Shown: positions 62,477 to 64,000 of the stretch, one piece after another
Numbering within the stretch: the stretch's first letter is position 1
How the letters are laid out: the number at the start of each line of letters is the position of its first letter
Origin: Paenibacillus ihbetae
GTDB taxonomy: Bacteria; Bacillota; Bacilli; Paenibacillales; Paenibacillaceae
NCBI RefSeq assembly: GCF_002741055.1
Contig: NZ_CP016809.1
Location: forward strand, 2,750,501-2,814,500
Direction: 5' to 3'
Length of the DNA: 64,000 nucleotides
Notes under the pieces: model-generated
The model's input: the letters and a program-made list of their open reading frames with translations, nothing else
What the model was told of the DNA's origin: nothing
Databases searched by the model: none
Translations under genes and position numbers: made by a program

Positions 62477-63351
62477 CACATCTGCACCTCTCTTCTCTTC
62501 GTAATGATCACTTGGGTCAAGGTAAGCCCGGCTACGATCAGGAAGAAGATGATCGCTTTCGCCTGGCCTATGCCGTAATTGCCGTAAGCGAATATTTCAT
62601 TGAAGATGTTCATCGCAAACATCTCGGTCGCGTTATTCGGACCGCCCTTCGTCAGGGACAGGTTCACGTCGTAGATTTTGAAAGCGCCCGACAGCGTCAG
62701 GAACAGACAGATCGTGAACGATGGCATCAGGAGCGGGAAGACGATGCTCTTCAGCCGCTGCCACAGGCTCGCGCCGTCGACTTTGGCCGCTTCCATCAAT
62801 TCATCCGGGATCCCCTGGATGCCGGCAATGTAGATGATCATGGTATAGCCGGCCAGCTGCCAGGTAAATACGACAACGATCGCATACAGCGAGAACTGCG
62901 GATGCAGGAGCCAGTTGAAGAAGATGCTGCCGAGCCCGGTTTTCTCCCCAAGGAAGCTAAAGGCATCGGTGAAGATGAACTGCCAAATATAACCGAGAAT
63001 AAGGCCGCCGATCAGGTTCGGCATAAAGAACATCGTCCGTGCGGCATTACGCGAGCGAAGCTTGGTCGTCACAAGCAGCGCGAATCCCAGGCCCAGGATG
63101 TTGACGCATACCAACGCCAGGAGCGTAAACTGCACGGTGTGCCAAGCCGATGACAGGAAGCGTTCGTCCTGGAAGATTTGGACATAATTGTCCATGCCCA
63201 CAAATACTTTCGGATTGGCCGGAATTCCGTCCCACTGGACGAAGGAGTAATAAATCCCGATGATGAACGGGATGATGACCACGGTCGTGAAAATAAACAA
63301 AAGCGGTACCGTGAATAGGGCAAACCAGGCTTTGTCCTTTCCCTTGCTCAT
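62476..63351 (-). CDS. CUT1 sugar ABC transporter permease (MalF-like)
   Basis: 291 aa, six membrane spans; EAA loop (MEAAKVDGAS) near residue 195. AAGAAGG precedes the ATG. It follows the binding-protein gene after about 290 bp that contains a stem-loop, so it may be expressed less than the binding protein. Confidence 0.9.
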   Translation of the reverse strand: MSKGKDKAWFALFTVPLLFIFTTVVIIPFIIGIYYSFVQWDGIPANPKVFVGMDNYVQIFQDERFLSSAWHTVQFTLLALVCVNILGLGFALLVTTKLRSRNAARTMFFMPNLIGGLILGYIWQFIFTDAFSFLGEKTGLGSIFFNWLLHPQFSLYAIVVVFTWQLAGYTMIIYIAGIQGIPDELMEAAKVDGASLWQRLKSIVFPLLMPSFTICLFLTLSGAFKIYDVNLSLTKGGPNNATEMFAMNIFNEIFAYGNYGIGQAKAIIFFLIVAGLTLTQVIITKRREVQM

Positions 63352-63534
63352 AATCCATACCTTCTTTCTGTCCTGGATGATCCCCGTGGTAAGGCATCAC
63401 CTTGATACTTGCAATTGCTGTGTCTTTCGTTTAAACGAGCCCGGCCTTGCGACCGTTTCTGGCCCCTTCCGAAGCCGTTGTGCTATGCATGCTGGTGGGA
63501 TTAGATGATGTTCGTTGCGCTACTTCGAGCTTGA

Positions 63535-63588
63535 AAAAACAAAAGCCTAACGCTCAGAGTCAATTCGGAACGTCAGAGGCTAGGCTTT
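63535..63588 (-). terminator. Attenuator-like stem-loop between binding protein and permeases
   Basis: AAAGCCTA (63542-63549) pairs with TAGGCTTT (63581-63588), with T-rich sequence following on the minus strand (63531-63541). Partial termination here would make more binding protein than permease, a common arrangement. Confidence 0.65.
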
Positions 63589-63643
63589 CGTTATGATGAA
63601 ATTGTTTAGATCACCGCTCATTCACGAGCGCTTGCTGCATCCC

Positions 63644-64000
63644 TTATTTCGAGGCTTTCGCCCAAACCTCATCCAGCTTCTGCAGGAATTGCTCGCCTGT
63701 CATATCCTTGTTCATGAAGAATTCCTGAGTAGCCGGCGCCAAGTCGTTCGTAATGATGCCGGACGGGAAGTAGTTCAGCGCCCAAGGGATCGTCTGACCG
63801 CTGTTCGTCGCTTCATGCACGGCCTGGGACAATGGATCCAGGTTGCCTGCCTCGATGTTGGTCAGCGCCGGAATGAACTTGAAGTCGTCGACGATCGCTT
63901 TTTTACCGGTATCGCTGGTGAAGAGCCAGTTCAGGAATGCGTTGGCTGCTTTCACTTCGTCCGCATCAGCCTGGTTGTTGATCACCCAGTAGCTCGCAAC
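63644..64000 (-). CDS. Sugar ABC transporter substrate-binding protein, N-terminus outside window
   Basis: The last 118 codons of a family 1 solute-binding protein: ANAFLNWLFTSDTGKKAI and the C-terminal FFMNKDMTGEQFLQ match the end of CUT1 binding proteins. The frame is open to the right edge (VASYWVINN). It is the first gene of the third transporter operon. Confidence 0.85.
   Translation of the reverse strand, partial: VASYWVINNQADADEVKAANAFLNWLFTSDTGKKAIVDDFKFIPALTNIEAGNLDPLSQAVHEATNSGQTIPWALNYFPSGIITNDLAPATQEFFMNKDMTGEQFLQKLDEVWAKASK

Overview
The window looks like a chromosomal stretch of a Paenibacillus-type Gram-positive bacterium (Bacillota). The grounds are strong GGAGG-type ribosome binding sites, frequent GTG/TTG starts, moderately high GC coding sequence, many AraC-family regulators paired with sugar-binding lipoproteins and CUT1 permeases, a YesM/YesN two-component pair, a SigV/RsiV-like sigma/anti-sigma pair, a B. 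subtilis YwqA/YwqB-like SNF2/SWIM pair, and a kdp operon with a ydaO-type c-di-AMP riboswitch. No rRNA, tRNA, CRISPR array, insertion sequence or prophage was seen.

Layout. 1-3.7 kb (minus): a UgpB-A-E-like transporter followed by a glycerophosphodiester phosphodiesterase that runs off the left edge. 4.7-8.2 kb (plus): a compact four-gene operon (GAF protein, ThDP enzyme, small STAS-like protein, KAS III-like protein lacking the usual His/Asn) that I cannot match to a described pathway. 8.4-10.3 kb (minus): redoxin, Crp/Fnr regulator, DinB-like protein. 10.4-14.7 kb: AraC regulator divergent from a GH65 disaccharide phosphorylase and beta-phosphoglucomutase, a phosphorolytic disaccharide pathway. 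14.9-18.4 kb: an APH-fold kinase, small membrane/lipoproteins and a DUF4261 protein. 18.6-23.7 kb: two AraC regulators flanking two Gfo/Idh/MocA oxidoreductases and a sugar isomerase/epimerase, a sugar or polyol catabolic block. 23.8-25.9 kb: arylamine N-acetyltransferase and a frameshifted ada gene. 26.2-32.8 kb (minus): YesM/YesN-like two-component system, then binding protein and two permeases. 33.1-38.2 kb (plus): a tiny membrane protein, then the SWIM/SNF2 pair.

38.5-39.4 kb is an AT-rich patch with a DUF3221 lipoprotein and a decayed S1-family protease. 39.6-41.9 kb: XRE/MmyB-type regulator divergent from a FabF. 42.1-44.9 kb: ECF sigma factor, RsiV-like anti-sigma factor and a secreted DUF3298-like protein. 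44.9-47.4 kb is a second AT-rich island carrying an unrecognised three-gene operon (two soluble proteins and a membrane-anchored coiled-coil protein) beside gene relics. 47.4-49.6 kb: a 51-aa exported-peptide candidate behind a small hypothetical gene, a CBM9-like protein and uridine kinase. 49.7-57.5 kb (minus): c-di-AMP riboswitch, Rossmann-like gene, 36-aa membrane peptide, kdpF-A-B-C and a kinase-less tandem-duplicated KdpD. 58.1-64 kb (minus): proline dehydrogenase, a class C beta-lactamase-fold hydrolase, and a third CUT1 transporter with a ChbG/YdjC deacetylase; its binding protein runs off the right edge.

Three CUT1 transporters are present without an ATPase gene, so they presumably share an MsmX-like ATPase encoded elsewhere. 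All functional calls are homology judgements from reading the sequence; no database search was run.
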